Source: Ahrensia sp.
GTDB taxonomy: Bacteria > Pseudomonadota > Alphaproteobacteria > Rhizobiales > Rhizobiaceae
Direction: 5' to 3'
DNA: 64,000 nucleotides
Assembly: GCA_002706335.1 (NCBI GenBank)
Contig: PAKZ01000041.1
Location: 186,001-250,000 of the forward strand
The notes under the pieces are model-generated. The model worked only from the letters and a program-made list of their open reading frames with translations. It ran no database searches and was not told the origin of the DNA. Shown here in pieces: positions 36,300-45,774 of the stretch (position 1 is its first letter; each line of letters opens with the position of its first letter). A program made the translations under genes and the position numbers.

Positions 36300-36630
36300 G
36301 ATTTAAGTCCCCTACTTCCAGTTCGGCGGCCGTCAGGCCGAGCGTGCTCAAGTTCCCCTCAAGGATTGGGGAATCTCCGGTGAAATTCATGGTCATGCCG
36401 TCCTCGCGCCAGAGGCGGGCTGCTGACAGCAGGACCTGTATGCAAGACGTGTCGATGCGCTGTACCGCGCTCGCATCGAACCGCAACGGATGGCTGCGCG
36501 CCGAGAGGATGGCATCGGCCATCTGCGCGGCCGTCTCGCCGGGCAAGCTGGCGGGCAGCGTCATCACAAAGCCGGTTTCATCCTCGGCCATGCATTCGGT
36601 AAGCGGGTTTGCGGCTTTCTTTCGCGCCAT
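36292..36630 (-). CDS. cheS: STAS-domain chemotaxis protein, CheS-like
   Basis: A 112-residue protein with a STAS-like fold: a strand near FVMTLPASLPGETAAQMADA, then LRFDASAVQRIDTSCIQVLLSAARL, where the Asp-Thr-Ser motif follows the usual STAS pattern (conserved Ser after D). In Sinorhizobium the gene between the receptor and cheY1 is cheS, whose product binds CheA and speeds loss of CheY1-P. The position here is identical (3 bases after mcp, overlapping cheY1). The name rests on position plus the domain guess. Confidence 0.75.
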   Translation of the reverse strand: MARKKAANPLTECMAEDETGFVMTLPASLPGETAAQMADAILSARSHPLRFDASAVQRIDTSCIQVLLSAARLWREDGMTMNFTGDSPILEGNLSTLGLTAAELEVGDLNHA

Positions 36631-36633
36631 GAT

Positions 36634-38616
36634 CTAGAATTCCTCCCAATCATCCTTGAGGGCGGTGTTTCCTGCGCTGCGGCCGCGGAAGGAGCGCTGC
36701 GCCCGAGGGACCGGCCTTTCGGCCGGACGTACGGAGCGCGGTGTTTTCTGCCGGACGAAACGCGGTTCGGGTTCATTGTTCTGATTTGCGGTCCTGAAGA
36801 CCGCGATCAGCTGCGACAGGTTTTGTATTTCCTGCGAGAGGGAATGGCTGGCGGCAGTGGTCTGCTCGGCCATGGCGGCGTTTTGCTGGGTAACTTTATC
36901 CATCTGGCCGACTGTGGCGTTGAGTTGCCTCAGCGCGACGGACTGCTCGCCGGCGCCGCTCGCGATCTCCTCGACAACCGCCGAGATCTCGACAACGCGC
37001 CCGGCTATGCGATGAAGGGTCTCGCCCGTCGCATTGACAAGTTGCGAACCGGTCGCCACCTGGTCGGAGGACTTGGCAATCAACGCCTTGATTTCCTTTG
37101 CAGCCGTTGCCGAACGCTGGGCAAGCGCACGCACTTCGGATGCGACGACCGCGAACCCCTGACCAGCTTCACCCGCGCGCGCGGCTTCGACACCGGCATT
37201 GAGCGCGAGCAGGTTGGTCTGGAAGGCGATTTCATCGATGACCGAGATGATCTGGCTGATCTCTCCGGAAGACTTCTCGATGTCGCCCATGGCCTCGAGC
37301 GCCTTGTTGACGATACCGCCATTGGTTTCGGCATCATCACGAGCGGTGTTGACCAGCTTTCTGGCGTTTTCGGCGCCTTCCGAGGATTTCTGAACGGTTA
37401 CCGTGATCTGATCGAGCGTCGCCGCCGTTTCCTCGAGCGACGCGGCCTGCTGTTCGGTGCGGCGAGACAGATCGTCGGAGGCAGCGAATATTTCCCTGGA
37501 GCCCTTCTCGATCGTTCCCGCAGACATCGCGATCTCGTTGAAAACGTCGGCGATCCGGCCAACCGCCAGATTGAAGTCGGCCCGCACCTCTTCCAGATCG
37601 CCTTCGAACGGCTCGGCGATCTCGCAATCGAGTTCACCTTCGGACAAATAGATCAGCGCCTGGCCAAGAGCGGCAACAGCGCGGTCCGTCTGTTCCAGCT
37701 TTTCGGCGAGTTCGGCATCGCCGCGCGCCTTGAGATCAGCGGCACGCTTGCGTTCCGCAGCCGTACGACGCTCGGAATCGATCGTTTCGCTCGCGGCTTC
37801 CCTGAAAGAGAACAAGGCGCGGGCAAGATGGCCGACTTCGTCGCCGCGATGGACAAAGGGTACGTCCTCATTTGTCGCGCCATGCGCTAGATCTTCGGTA
37901 TAGGCAGCGAGATCGGACAGCGGCCGGACTACAGAACGGTGAAGCGCGACGAGCCAGGAAACGATCAGCAGGAGAGCCGCGCCGACCGTACCGTAGACGG
38001 CCCAGTCGAGGAGCTTCACGCCGGTTTGGCTTGCACTTTCAACAGCGGCGACATCCGCCCTGGCCTCTTCCGCGGCGCGCAACATGATCGCCTTGTGCTG
38101 ATTGAAGCGCTCCCTCAGGATATCCAGCGATTGGCGAATCCCGGCTGACTGATCGGTGCTTTCGAGCCTTGGGAAGAAATTGTTTTCCGCCTCGATCCAG
38201 AAACGATCGAGCACTGTCGGGGAATCGATCGTGATGAGCTTGCGGACACGGTCAGATATCGGCGCATTCTTCCAGCGCGCAAGCTGATTGAAATAGGCGT
38301 CCTTGTACCGCCGGTATTCATCGAAGTAACGATCCCGGTTCGGCGGCTCCTGGGCCGCCTGCAGGATTGTCAGGTAAGCTTCGACGACATAAGATGACGG
38401 AGGAAGAATGTCGGCGATCAAATCCTTGCCGACCGCAATGATGCGATAGTCCTCTCCGCCAATCCGGGACTGCGAATTCCGGTACTCGCTCAGCGCCAGC
38501 AGCGCGACAAAAAGCAGCGCGGCGACTGAAGCGAAAAGCTTCAGGCCATTGGCTAGCTTTCCGCGATTTCTCGCGGGTCTTTCGCCATATGCAGCGCGAT
38601 GCGCGGGATAACCCAT
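36634..38616 (-). CDS. Transmembrane methyl-accepting chemotaxis protein
   Basis: A 660-residue chemoreceptor: TM1 about 25-43, a periplasmic helical sensor about 44-203, TM2 about 204-226, HAMP (RSVVRPLSDLAAYTEDLAHG), a second HAMP-like segment near LSEGELDCEIAEPFEGDLEE, and an MA signalling domain with tip ISVIDEIAFQTNLLALNAGV. The last residues are DDWEEF, matching the x-W-x-x-F pentapeptide that docks CheR and CheB. It heads the che operon (3 bases before cheS), as icpA/mcp does in rhizobia. The ligand is unknown. Confidence 0.93.
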   Translation of the reverse strand: MGYPAHRAAYGERPARNRGKLANGLKLFASVAALLFVALLALSEYRNSQSRIGGEDYRIIAVGKDLIADILPPSSYVVEAYLTILQAAQEPPNRDRYFDEYRRYKDAYFNQLARWKNAPISDRVRKLITIDSPTVLDRFWIEAENNFFPRLESTDQSAGIRQSLDILRERFNQHKAIMLRAAEEARADVAAVESASQTGVKLLDWAVYGTVGAALLLIVSWLVALHRSVVRPLSDLAAYTEDLAHGATNEDVPFVHRGDEVGHLARALFSFREAASETIDSERRTAAERKRAADLKARGDAELAEKLEQTDRAVAALGQALIYLSEGELDCEIAEPFEGDLEEVRADFNLAVGRIADVFNEIAMSAGTIEKGSREIFAASDDLSRRTEQQAASLEETAATLDQITVTVQKSSEGAENARKLVNTARDDAETNGGIVNKALEAMGDIEKSSGEISQIISVIDEIAFQTNLLALNAGVEAARAGEAGQGFAVVASEVRALAQRSATAAKEIKALIAKSSDQVATGSQLVNATGETLHRIAGRVVEISAVVEEIASGAGEQSVALRQLNATVGQMDKVTQQNAAMAEQTTAASHSLSQEIQNLSQLIAVFRTANQNNEPEPRFVRQKTPRSVRPAERPVPRAQRSFRGRSAGNTALKDDWEEF

Positions 38617-38752
38617 ACCCTAGCGGTCCCAAGAAATGGAGAGAATGCACACATTCCGGTGGTTCCGGGGGCTTGGGCGGGCGTCATGCCGGGCAAAATT
38701 GCCACCAAGCAGGCCTAGCTAACCGCATTTACCTTAATGAAAATTAAATTTC

Positions 38753-39478
38753 TCAGAGCGGGCTATTAATATCCAGCAGACCCAGCCGGATTGCTGTCGT
38801 GATCGCATGGACGCGGTTAACTGCATTCAGCTTTTTGGTCGCGCTGATCAGATAGTGATTGACCGTATGCGTGGACAAAGAAAGGATAATCCCTATCTCC
38901 TCGCTCGTTTTTCCCTCGGCGCACCAGCGCAAGCATTCGCGCTCGCGCACCGTCACACGAACATGAGGATCGACCCTCGACCGCGGCTCCATGACTATCT
39001 CGTCGAACACAACCTGCAGCCAGCCCTGGCAGACCATTAATGCCTCGGTATCCGCAAAGAGCGCTTCCGCGCTCCCATGCGTTATGAACAGGAGCGTTTC
39101 CGTCGGAGTGTTGCGGCGGAAAAAAACGGTGCAGCTGGAACTGGCAAAGTCGCTCCACTCTGCGCTGCCCGGATACGCTTCGCGATCAAAGAAGGGTTCT
39201 TTCGCCGGTTTCCAGATGAACGGAACTACGCTCGATGCGAGCTTTCTGGAAAGGACGGATTCCTCATCCGCAAGGAGATCGGCGATGTATCCGCTGACAC
39301 ATGGATCGACTGACGACTCGACCAGGCTTGCCTGCAATCCGTTCAGCTTTGTGACGCGTAGTATTGTATAGCGTCTCGATTTTACAATGGCGTCAACTTC
39401 AGCACCAATATTCTCCGGAGAGGATTTTTCATCCCCCAATAAATCAAGCAAGGAAGTCGGAACCGCTACAGGCGCCAT
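38753..39478 (-). CDS. LuxR-family transcriptional regulator upstream of the che operon
   Basis: A 241-residue regulator. The N-terminal 150 residues look like an autoinducer-binding-type domain (GAEVDAIVKSRRYTILRVTK, FFDREAYPGSAEWSDFAS). The C-terminal LuxR HTH is VTVRERECLRWCAEGKTSEE, then IGIILSLSTHTVNHYLISAT and RVHAITTAIRLGLL. Size and neighbourhood recall VisR/VisN, the master flagellar regulators of Sinorhizobium, but those are an adjacent pair and only one gene is here. The key autoinducer-binding Trp/Asp pattern is not clear. It lies upstream of mcp on the same strand, 136 bases away. Confidence 0.8.
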   Translation of the reverse strand: MAPVAVPTSLLDLLGDEKSSPENIGAEVDAIVKSRRYTILRVTKLNGLQASLVESSVDPCVSGYIADLLADEESVLSRKLASSVVPFIWKPAKEPFFDREAYPGSAEWSDFASSSCTVFFRRNTPTETLLFITHGSAEALFADTEALMVCQGWLQVVFDEIVMEPRSRVDPHVRVTVRERECLRWCAEGKTSEEIGIILSLSTHTVNHYLISATKKLNAVNRVHAITTAIRLGLLDINSPL

Positions 39479-39803
39479 ATATCTTTCGTTATTATTTAAT
39501 TGTTGTCATCGGGTAGGAGCATGCTCTTGTTCAGATACGCCAGCCGCTTTACGGAAGATAGGTAACAATAAGCATGTTGCCGTAACGCCTGCTAAGGAAA
39601 CCCTGCGGAAGGTTGCGGTCCCACCATAACGTTTGTGTTACTTTGCGTGGGGCGTCTCGTAACCCGATGGTCGCGCCCTTGACCTCCGACCTCCGCCATG
39701 TCCAGGCAGTTCGCACGATGCGAAAGACGTCCTCTTCCCTCGCATGACGTGAAAAGCTCCGCGCAAGCGACGGCATTCATGATGCGACCAGCCAATAGCA
39801 GAG
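39479..39803. other. Intergenic region without a supported gene
   Basis: This 325-base stretch separates the LuxR-type gene (minus) from a small hypothetical gene (plus). The first 30 bases are AT-rich (TTATTATTTAATTGTTGTC near 39489), which fits a promoter for the LuxR-type gene. I see no RNA gene, long repeat or conserved protein in it. Confidence 0.6.
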
Positions 39804-39815
39804 TTGGATTGTCGG

Positions 39816-40250
39816 GTGGCCGGAACAAAGACGCTCATTCAGTACTCCGTTGCGGGTGTCGTAGCTTGTGCGGCCGCGGTCGGCGGCGTTTTCGCGCAGG
39901 TCATGATCTCGCAGCCGGGCGGCAACTCGGCCGGAGCCCACGGGGAAACGGCCTCTCATGGCGATGGCATAAAGTTCCCGCCCATCGCGGTACCGATCTT
40001 TTCGCAGGCCAAGAAAATCGGATACTGCGTGATGCGAGTCGAGTATGACGGGGATCGCGGAAATTCCGACGAGTGGCAGATGGCTGTCGCCCAAGTGAGC
40101 AACGATCTCTATCTCGAATTCACCGCCGTGCTCGACAAGAACGCCGACGGTCCAGCCGTGTGCACCGACCGCGTCGGTAGCCGCACTGAGAAATTCGTAA
40201 TCTACAAAGCCGAATTCTACGAACAGATCGATCCGAACAAGCTTCAGTAA
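39816..40250 (+). CDS. Hypothetical exported protein
   Basis: A 144-residue protein from the GTG at 39816, or 148 residues if a TTG at 39804 is used; neither has a strong ribosome site. The N-terminus has a hydrophobic helix (LIQYSVAGVVACAAAVGGVF), so it is anchored or secreted. The periplasmic part has IFSQAKKIGYCVMRVEYDGD, an alternation of strands and a second Cys (AVCTDRVGS), then EKFVIYKAEFYEQIDP. The length and the pattern of one helix followed by a compact domain resemble its convergent neighbour at 40257-40745 and FliL. It ends six bases from that gene. A flagellar accessory role is a guess from position. Confidence 0.55.
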   Translation: MAGTKTLIQYSVAGVVACAAAVGGVFAQVMISQPGGNSAGAHGETASHGDGIKFPPIAVPIFSQAKKIGYCVMRVEYDGDRGNSDEWQMAVAQVSNDLYLEFTAVLDKNADGPAVCTDRVGSRTEKFVIYKAEFYEQIDPNKLQ

Positions 40251-40256
40251 CGCGGC

Positions 40257-40745
40257 TCAGTTATCCTCGACGGATTCGAACCTGGCGTCGCCGGGCACGC
40301 GCACCGAGTTCTTGTCGAAGAAGTCCAGCTGTTCGATCAGGACTTCAGCGACTACATCGCGCCCTGCCGTACGGTTGGCGATTTCACGCAGGCCCGCCAT
40401 CGACTCGCTCAGATTGCCCCATCCGGTCGGTTGGGCGAGATTGTCTGCTTCGGCATAGAAGTGACGGCTGAGCGCATCGAGAATCACCGTGTTCAAGGGT
40501 ATCTGCAAGGCAGCTTCCTCGCTGGCCACGGTCTTGACGGTGAACCGCCCGGTCACATAACCGACGATCCCCGTCTCGTTGACATATGGTATGGCGAAAA
40601 GGTCCGTCTTGAAGGAATTGTAGCGAACATTGTCTTGCGCGACGTTTTCGCCCGCGGACGCCTCTGGCGCCATCTGCTGTCCAAAATAGACGCCCCCAAG
40701 CGTGATGGCGGCAATCCAGAGCGCGAAGAATACCTGCCCGATCAT
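40257..40745 (-). CDS. Hypothetical single-pass membrane protein in the fliR operon
   Basis: A 162-residue protein. One N-terminal membrane helix (MIGQVFFALWIAAITLGGVY) is followed by a periplasmic domain with FKTDLFAIPYVNETGIVGYV, then TGRFTVKTVASEEAALQIPL and a helix ILDALSRHFYAEADN. The strand-rich domain after a single helix, with a small-inhibitor-like sequence LNTVILDALS, recalls FliL, although the true FliL is at 63172-63729. It overlaps the preceding gene (ATGA at 40742-40745) and ends the fliR-FliJ-like-flgJ-FlgN-like run, so it is probably co-expressed with flagellar genes. Confidence 0.6.
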   Translation of the reverse strand: MIGQVFFALWIAAITLGGVYFGQQMAPEASAGENVAQDNVRYNSFKTDLFAIPYVNETGIVGYVTGRFTVKTVASEEAALQIPLNTVILDALSRHFYAEADNLAQPTGWGNLSESMAGLREIANRTAGRDVVAEVLIEQLDFFDKNSVRVPGDARFESVEDN

Positions 40746-41140
40746 TCGTAGTAGCCGGCTGGCAGCCTCGAGGTCGAAGGATAAGTGCCATCGGACTCAG
40801 CACGCGTGATCGCATTGCCCAGTATGCCGATGACATCACGCGTGGCCGACATGTTCGCCCGAATGGCGGCGGCGTTATCATCGACCTTCCGGCGCAATTC
40901 CTGAAGCTCGGCGAGAATTCCTTCATCGAGTTCGAAACGTCCCAACTCCCGCGAAATGAGGTTCAACTCATAGAGGCAGCGATTCTTGCGAGCGTTGGCT
41001 TCCGAAAGGTCGGCGGTCGGGTTCGACCTGAGCAGACGGGTTTCCGTCTCGATTGTATCCCCTATGCGGGCGAAGAGCATCTTGAGCTGCTTAGCGCCCA
41101 ATCGGGTCTTGTTGGGCTGTCGGGGTGCGGCTGCTGCCAT
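40742..41140 (-). CDS. Putative FlgN-like flagellar chaperone
   Basis: A 132-residue, almost wholly helical protein: long amphipathic helices LGAKQLKMLFARIGDTIETE, ARKNRCLYELNLISRELGRF, then ELRRKVDDNAAAIRANMSAT, ending in a disordered TYPSTSRLPAGYYE tail. FlgN, the export chaperone for FlgK and FlgL, has the same size and helical hairpin form, and the corresponding rhizobial gene after fliR-flgJ is often labelled FlgN. Sequence identity to known FlgN is not evident to me. It overlaps the next gene (ATGA) and follows flgJ by 31 bases. Confidence 0.5.
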   Translation of the reverse strand: MAAAAPRQPNKTRLGAKQLKMLFARIGDTIETETRLLRSNPTADLSEANARKNRCLYELNLISRELGRFELDEGILAELQELRRKVDDNAAAIRANMSATRDVIGILGNAITRAESDGTYPSTSRLPAGYYE

Positions 41141-41171
41141 CCGGGCTTTCCTTTCGTGGACCGGCCGGCGC

Positions 41172-41714
41172 TCAGCCGCGATCGTCCGAGCCGTCGATCT
41201 GCATCATCTTGCGGATGAAATCGCGGCTGATTTCGTTCGTGCCGCTGCGCGCGGCATCCAGTTCGCGGTTCTCGAGCGGTGTCGACTTGGCGTCGTTGAC
41301 GCCCGAGACAGCGGCGATCTTTTCACCGTCATGCACGAATGACTTCACCAACATGTCCGCGACACCGAAGTCGGCGCCCTTGACCACCTGATTGGCGATC
41401 TGTTCGGACATCATCGATTTCCAGACATCACCTGCGAAGCCTTCGCCGTAGAAGCTCGCTCCCGTTTCGCCAATCATGTCCTTGACCATGTTGGCGACGA
41501 GAAGCGCCTCGAACTGCTTGGCGGCTTCCTCCGGCTTCTGGCCCTGATGGACGCGTGACAGATGTCTGCCGATCTTCGCGGCGTTGGTCAGGACAGCAGA
41601 CGCATCGCTTCCCGACGCCGCACCGGTCAGGCGCGCGGCAACGTGCTGCGCCTTCACCGGATCGGCGGCGCGCGCGACGTCCAAAATCAGATCGGAAGGG
41701 AAATCGACCGCCAT
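41172..41714 (-). CDS. flgJ: Rod-binding protein, FlgJ N-terminal type
   Basis: A 180-residue protein matching the N-terminal rod-capping half of FlgJ: AAKQFEALLVANMVKDMIGE, then SFYGEGFAGDVWKSMMSEQI and ANQVVKGADFGVADMLVKSF. The C-terminal muramidase half of enteric FlgJ is absent, as in other alphaproteobacteria, and a separate lytic transglycosylase gene is at 51389-52021. It caps the growing flagellar rod in the periplasm. It lies between the FliJ-like gene (37 bases upstream) and the FlgN-like gene. Confidence 0.85.
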   Translation of the reverse strand: MAVDFPSDLILDVARAADPVKAQHVAARLTGAASGSDASAVLTNAAKIGRHLSRVHQGQKPEEAAKQFEALLVANMVKDMIGETGASFYGEGFAGDVWKSMMSEQIANQVVKGADFGVADMLVKSFVHDGEKIAAVSGVNDAKSTPLENRELDAARSGTNEISRDFIRKMMQIDGSDDRG

Positions 41715-41751
41715 GGGCTTCCTGTCCGTTTCGAGGTCTACAGACTGTCAA

Positions 41752-42168
41752 TCAGCGTAACTTGCCAATCTTGCTTGAAGCTGACAGGGCCTGCGCCACC
41801 CTCTGGTCGATCGTCTCCGATTGAGCTGCCGCTTCGCTGTCTCGCAGTTCAGACGCCCGGTGTTCCGCGTGACGGTTTTCGATCGTTTCGAGCTTCCTCT
41901 TCTCGCGCAGGACGTGATCTCCCGATTCCGAGACAACGCGTTCGGCATCGGCCTTTTCGTCCATCGTCTTGTCGATACGGCGCGCGACAACATCGGGAAA
42001 CAGATCGAGCACGGGGCTTGCGTCCGACATGAGACGAAGCAATTCCTCCAGCTCCTTTTCCGCGATCGCGACGCGGTTCTTCGCAACGGCGAGCTCGCGT
42101 TCGCGCGACGCCTTGACCGCGCGTTGCAGACGCAGGAGCCGGGCATAGTCCGTGCGGGAACCGGTCAT
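41752..42168 (-). CDS. Coiled-coil flagellar protein, FliJ-like
   Basis: A 138-residue protein made of two long charged helices: YARLLRLQRAVKASRERELA, then KNRVAIAEKELEELLRLMSD, and after a PVLDLFPDVVARRI turn a second coil ending EHRASELRDSEAAAQSETID. The shape and charge recall FliJ, the export ATPase stalk. In rhizobia a coiled-coil gene occupies this place after fliR. It starts one base after fliR ends. The assignment is by shape and position only. Confidence 0.55.
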   Translation of the reverse strand: MTGSRTDYARLLRLQRAVKASRERELAVAKNRVAIAEKELEELLRLMSDASPVLDLFPDVVARRIDKTMDEKADAERVVSESGDHVLREKRKLETIENRHAEHRASELRDSEAAAQSETIDQRVAQALSASSKIGKLR

Positions 42169-42169
42169 C

Positions 42170-42925
42170 TCAGCCCGGATCGTAGACGCTGACGAAGCCG
42201 TCGCCGAACAGGCTGAGCATGTATGGCACGGCGAAGTACATGATGGTCAATCCGATCGCTAGCACGAAGGGCAGCGATATGAAGTAGACCGGAATCTGGA
42301 CCGAAAGCTTGTTCAACAGCCCGATGGTCAGATTAATGATGATCGCAAAGCCGATGAACGGACTGCCGAGACGCAAGGCGATCACAAAGCTCTCGCGCAA
42401 GACATCGACTAGGTCGACGAGCATGATGCGCATGTCGGGAAACCGCTCGACCGGCATGATGTCGTAGGATCCGAGCAGGGCGACGATGACGGTGTGATGG
42501 AAATCCAGCGTGAACAGCACCAGAAGAGCGGAAAAGGACAGAAAGGCCGTCAGCGCCGACTGCATTTCGAACCCGTCCAGATTGACGCCGAGCATGCCGC
42601 CATAGCCGATCGACATTCCGACGCCGGTGATGATGAATTCCAGTGCAAGAAGGTAGAACCGCGCGATCAGACCAAAAAAGCTTCCGATTATCGTTTCGCT
42701 GACAATCAGGCGCAGAATAGTCGTTGCGCTCGGATCGACCAGAAAACCGCGCATCTGCACGCCAACAATGGCCGAGACCGCGACGGAGACCGCCACCGCC
42801 ACCAAGATGCGGATCTGCGGCGAAACACGTGCGCTCGACATACCCGGCAGGACCATGAAACAGGCGCCGACACGGCAAAAAACAAGGAACGCGGCCAGTA
42901 TGTCGGGCGACAGCGTCCGGATCAC
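42170..42925 (-). CDS. fliR: Flagellar export gate protein FliR
   Basis: FliR (251 aa) is an inner-membrane component of the type III export gate with FliP and FliQ. Six or so hydrophobic segments are visible; hallmarks are [20 protein letters not shown] at the N-terminus, [20 protein letters not shown] and [20 protein letters not shown]. Length is normal. Its start overlaps the flhA stop (ATGA), and the FliJ-like gene follows at once. Confidence 0.95.
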   Translation of the reverse strand: MIRTLSPDILAAFLVFCRVGACFMVLPGMSSARVSPQIRILVAVAVSVAVSAIVGVQMRGFLVDPSATTILRLIVSETIIGSFFGLIARFYLLALEFIITGVGMSIGYGGMLGVNLDGFEMQSALTAFLSFSALLVLFTLDFHHTVIVALLGSYDIMPVERFPDMRIMLVDLVDVLRESFVIALRLGSPFIGFAIIINLTIGLLNKLSVQIPVYFISLPFVLAIGLTIMYFAVPYMLSLFGDGFVSVYDPG

Positions 42926-45006
42926 GAGACCGTTCCGAGAATGCGGATCTCGATCCCCTTGCCGATTTCCAGATGCGACAGGACGGGCGTATCGGGGTGC
43001 AGGCGCTCGACGATCATGCGAACATAGGGCCGGGCTTCCGGCGACGTGACGATGGCGAAGCGGCGGTTCTGCTTCTTGTGGTTCTCGATCACCTTGTTGA
43101 CGTCATTGCCGAATTCCTCAAGCAGACGAGGATCGATATCGAACTGGTGGACGTCTCCTTTGGCGTCGCGCTTCAGACTTTCGCGGAAGACCAGGTCCCA
43201 GCGGTTGCCTAATCGCAGCACATGCAGCACGCCATGTTCGGTGATGTCGCCGCAAAGTTGCTGGGAAATGCGGCCGCGCACGTGCTCGACGATGGACTCC
43301 GTGCGTCGTGTGGAAGGCGCGATCTCCGCGACCGCCTCAATGATCAGCGGCAGATTGCGGATGGACACGCGCTCGGCGAGCAGGAGCTTCAGGACGGCCT
43401 GCAGCCCCGGATAGGAGCTGTGGGTGGTGCAAATCTCCTCTGTGAGCTTGCGGTATTCCGGATCGAGCCGTTCGACGATCGCCTTCATCGTTTTGTAGGA
43501 GAAGAGCTGCGGCAGGTTGTTGCGGATGACCTCGCTGAGATGGGTCAGCACGACAGCGACATTGTCGGCCGTCGCCATGCGCGCCGTCTTCAGATCGTCG
43601 GCAAAGGTTTCGGGAACAGACAGCGCATCGATGCCATAGGCCGGTTCCTTGACCTTTTCGAAGGGAATGCCCTTCATCTGCGCGGGTTCGGCGAAAACCA
43701 TCAATTCGCCGATCCGCATCGAATATTCCGCGACCACCGTTCCGTGAACTTTGATCTGATAGACCTTTGGATCGACGGCGAAGTCGTCTGTGATCTGGAT
43801 CTCCGGAACGATGAAACCGTAATCGACGGCAAAGCGCTTCCGCATCTTGCCCATGCGGTAGGCCATTTCCTGGCGGTTCGGCACCAGCTTCGCGGCGAGC
43901 TGCTTGCCAAGCACCAGCTCCAGCTCGGAAGACCGCAGCGACTCCTTGATCGAGTCGCGCGCCTCTTCTTCGCGCTCGGTGCGTTCCTTGTCCGCTTGCT
44001 GTTTCTCCTCCGCCGACTTCCGCGCGGCAATAAGCGGGCGCATATAGCCGATCGCCGTCAGCCCGCCAGCGAGTGCGATGAACGGCAGAAACGGAAGGCC
44101 CGGCATCAGGCTCAACACGACCAGCAGGCCGGCGGCGACGAAGAGCGCACGGGGATATTTCGCGAGTTGGTCAAGCACCGCCTTGTCGGCGGACCCGATC
44201 GTCCCGCCCTTGGAGACGAGGAGGCCGGCGGCTAGAGAGACGATCAGCGCCGGGATCTGGGAGACCAGACCGTCGCCCACCGAGAGCTTGGTGAAGACAT
44301 CCACGGCTTCGGAGATCGACATCCCGTGCCGGGTGTAGCCGATGATGATGCCGCCAACGATGTTGATTGCCGTGATGATCAGACCGGCGATCGCATCGCC
44401 GCGAACGAATTTCGACGCACCATCCATGGAACCGAAGAAGGCGCTTTCCTCTTCCAGTTCCTTGCGGCGCGACCGCGCCTCGTGTTCATCGATGATCCCG
44501 GCCGACAGATCCGCATCAATCGACATCTGCTTGCCGGGGATCGCATCGAGGGTAAAGCGCGCGCCGACTTCGGCGATACGCGTCGAACCCTTGGTGATGA
44601 CAAGGAAATTCACCACGATGAGGATGAAGAAGACGACCAGACCGATCACGAAGTCGCCGCTCATGACGAAGTGAGAGAAACCGCCGATCACATGGCCGGC
44701 CGCGTTGATGCCCTGATGGCCCTCGGACAGGATGGTGCGGGTGGTCGCGATGTTGAGCGAGAGGCGCAACATGGTGGCGAGCAGCAGAATGGTCGGAAAT
44801 GACGAGAAATCCAGTGGCTTGCTGATCCACAACGCCACCATAAGAATCAGAACGGATATCGACAAGGACAGCGCCAGGCCGAAATCGATCAGGAAGACGG
44901 GAACCGGCAGGAACAGGATCGCCAGCATGAACACGATGCCAACGGCGAATGCGATGTCGCGGCCGTGCGCTGTATCAGGCTTTTGCGCCAAGTCGATAAT
45001 GGCCAC
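42922..45006 (-). CDS. flhA: Flagellar export gate protein FlhA
   Basis: FlhA (694 aa) is the large export-gate protein. The N-terminal half has eight membrane helices, with the FHIPEP-family region [20 protein letters not shown] then [20 protein letters not shown]. The C-terminal cytoplasmic domain (about 330-694) binds chaperones and includes [20 protein letters not shown] then [15 protein letters not shown]. Length matches the family. It overlaps fliR and lies 99 bases after fliQ. Confidence 0.97.
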   Translation of the reverse strand: MAIIDLAQKPDTAHGRDIAFAVGIVFMLAILFLPVPVFLIDFGLALSLSISVLILMVALWISKPLDFSSFPTILLLATMLRLSLNIATTRTILSEGHQGINAAGHVIGGFSHFVMSGDFVIGLVVFFILIVVNFLVITKGSTRIAEVGARFTLDAIPGKQMSIDADLSAGIIDEHEARSRRKELEEESAFFGSMDGASKFVRGDAIAGLIITAINIVGGIIIGYTRHGMSISEAVDVFTKLSVGDGLVSQIPALIVSLAAGLLVSKGGTIGSADKAVLDQLAKYPRALFVAAGLLVVLSLMPGLPFLPFIALAGGLTAIGYMRPLIAARKSAEEKQQADKERTEREEEARDSIKESLRSSELELVLGKQLAAKLVPNRQEMAYRMGKMRKRFAVDYGFIVPEIQITDDFAVDPKVYQIKVHGTVVAEYSMRIGELMVFAEPAQMKGIPFEKVKEPAYGIDALSVPETFADDLKTARMATADNVAVVLTHLSEVIRNNLPQLFSYKTMKAIVERLDPEYRKLTEEICTTHSSYPGLQAVLKLLLAERVSIRNLPLIIEAVAEIAPSTRRTESIVEHVRGRISQQLCGDITEHGVLHVLRLGNRWDLVFRESLKRDAKGDVHQFDIDPRLLEEFGNDVNKVIENHKKQNRRFAIVTSPEARPYVRMIVERLHPDTPVLSHLEIGKGIEIRILGTVS

Positions 45007-45105
45007 GAACCGAACCCTTGCCCGTTTGAATGAACGTCAGAGGGTCCGGGATATCACCGGTTCCTTGCGCCAAGCTTTGGTTGGGCGGCGCCAGGCGGAA
45101 GTTTG

Positions 45106-45372
45106 TCAGAAACCGGTGGCGATGCGACTGAAGACGACGTCGTTCAGCCGACCGATCTGCGAGCCGATGAAAGGCGCGGAAACAGACACGGTCAGAAGGA
45201 TCGCGATGATCTTGGGAACGAATGTCAGCGTGATTTCCTGAACCTGCGTCAGGGCCTGGACAAGGGCGATGCCGACGCCGACGATCATCGCGATCAGGAC
45301 CGCCGGCGCCGAGGTCACGAGTACGGTCCAGATCGCGAACTGGACGATATCGAGGGCGTCGGCTTCGTTCAT
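45106..45372 (-). CDS. fliQ: Flagellar export gate protein FliQ
   Basis: FliQ (88 aa) is a small two-helix export-gate subunit: VTSAPAVLIAMIVGVGIALV then QALTQVQEITLTFVPKIIAI, matching the conserved QxLTQIQExTLxFxPK family core. The start overlaps the flgD stop (TGATG), so the two are coupled. The 99 bases to flhA hold no gene. Confidence 0.95.
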   Translation of the reverse strand: MNEADALDIVQFAIWTVLVTSAPAVLIAMIVGVGIALVQALTQVQEITLTFVPKIIAILLTVSVSAPFIGSQIGRLNDVVFSRIATGF

Positions 45373-45770
45373 CAGCTGATCGTCACGCCGCCGCCGATAA
45401 CTACCTGATCGCCGCTTTCGAGCACCGCGACGATGCCGTCATCGAAAACGCGGACTTCCTTGATCTTGCCGGTGACTTCACCATCCGGCGTCGTCAGCGT
45501 CCGGCCGATGATCGAACCGGCCTGCTGAAGATAGCTCGTCTGAAGTATATCATCGAGCTTGTTGTTGGTCTGGATGTTCTGTTCCACATTGGAGAAGGAC
45601 GCCAACTGGGCCATATACTGGGTCGCATCCATGGGCTCGGTCGGATCCTGGTTCTTCAATTCGGCCACGAGCAGTTTCAGGAACGACTGATAATCGACGG
45701 TAGCAGCCGACGTCTTTGCCGTGGCGGCCGAAGCGGCCGTGCTGGAACCGGTTGCATCTACAGCTGTCAT
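45372..45770 (-). CDS. flgD: Flagellar hook assembly (hook-cap) protein FlgD
   Basis: A 132-residue FlgD. The conserved N-terminal part is intact: YQSFLKLLVAELKNQDPTEP, then MDATQYMAQLASFSNVEQNI. The central domain is short (QAGSIIGRTLTTPDGEVTGK and a strand-rich end), and the Fn3/tudor-like part of longer enteric FlgD is missing, as is usual in rhizobia. It caps the growing hook so that FlgE can polymerise. It lies four bases after flbT and overlaps fliQ. Confidence 0.92.
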   Translation of the reverse strand: MTAVDATGSSTAASAATAKTSAATVDYQSFLKLLVAELKNQDPTEPMDATQYMAQLASFSNVEQNIQTNNKLDDILQTSYLQQAGSIIGRTLTTPDGEVTGKIKEVRVFDDGIVAVLESGDQVVIGGGVTIS

Positions 45771-45774
45771 AATC

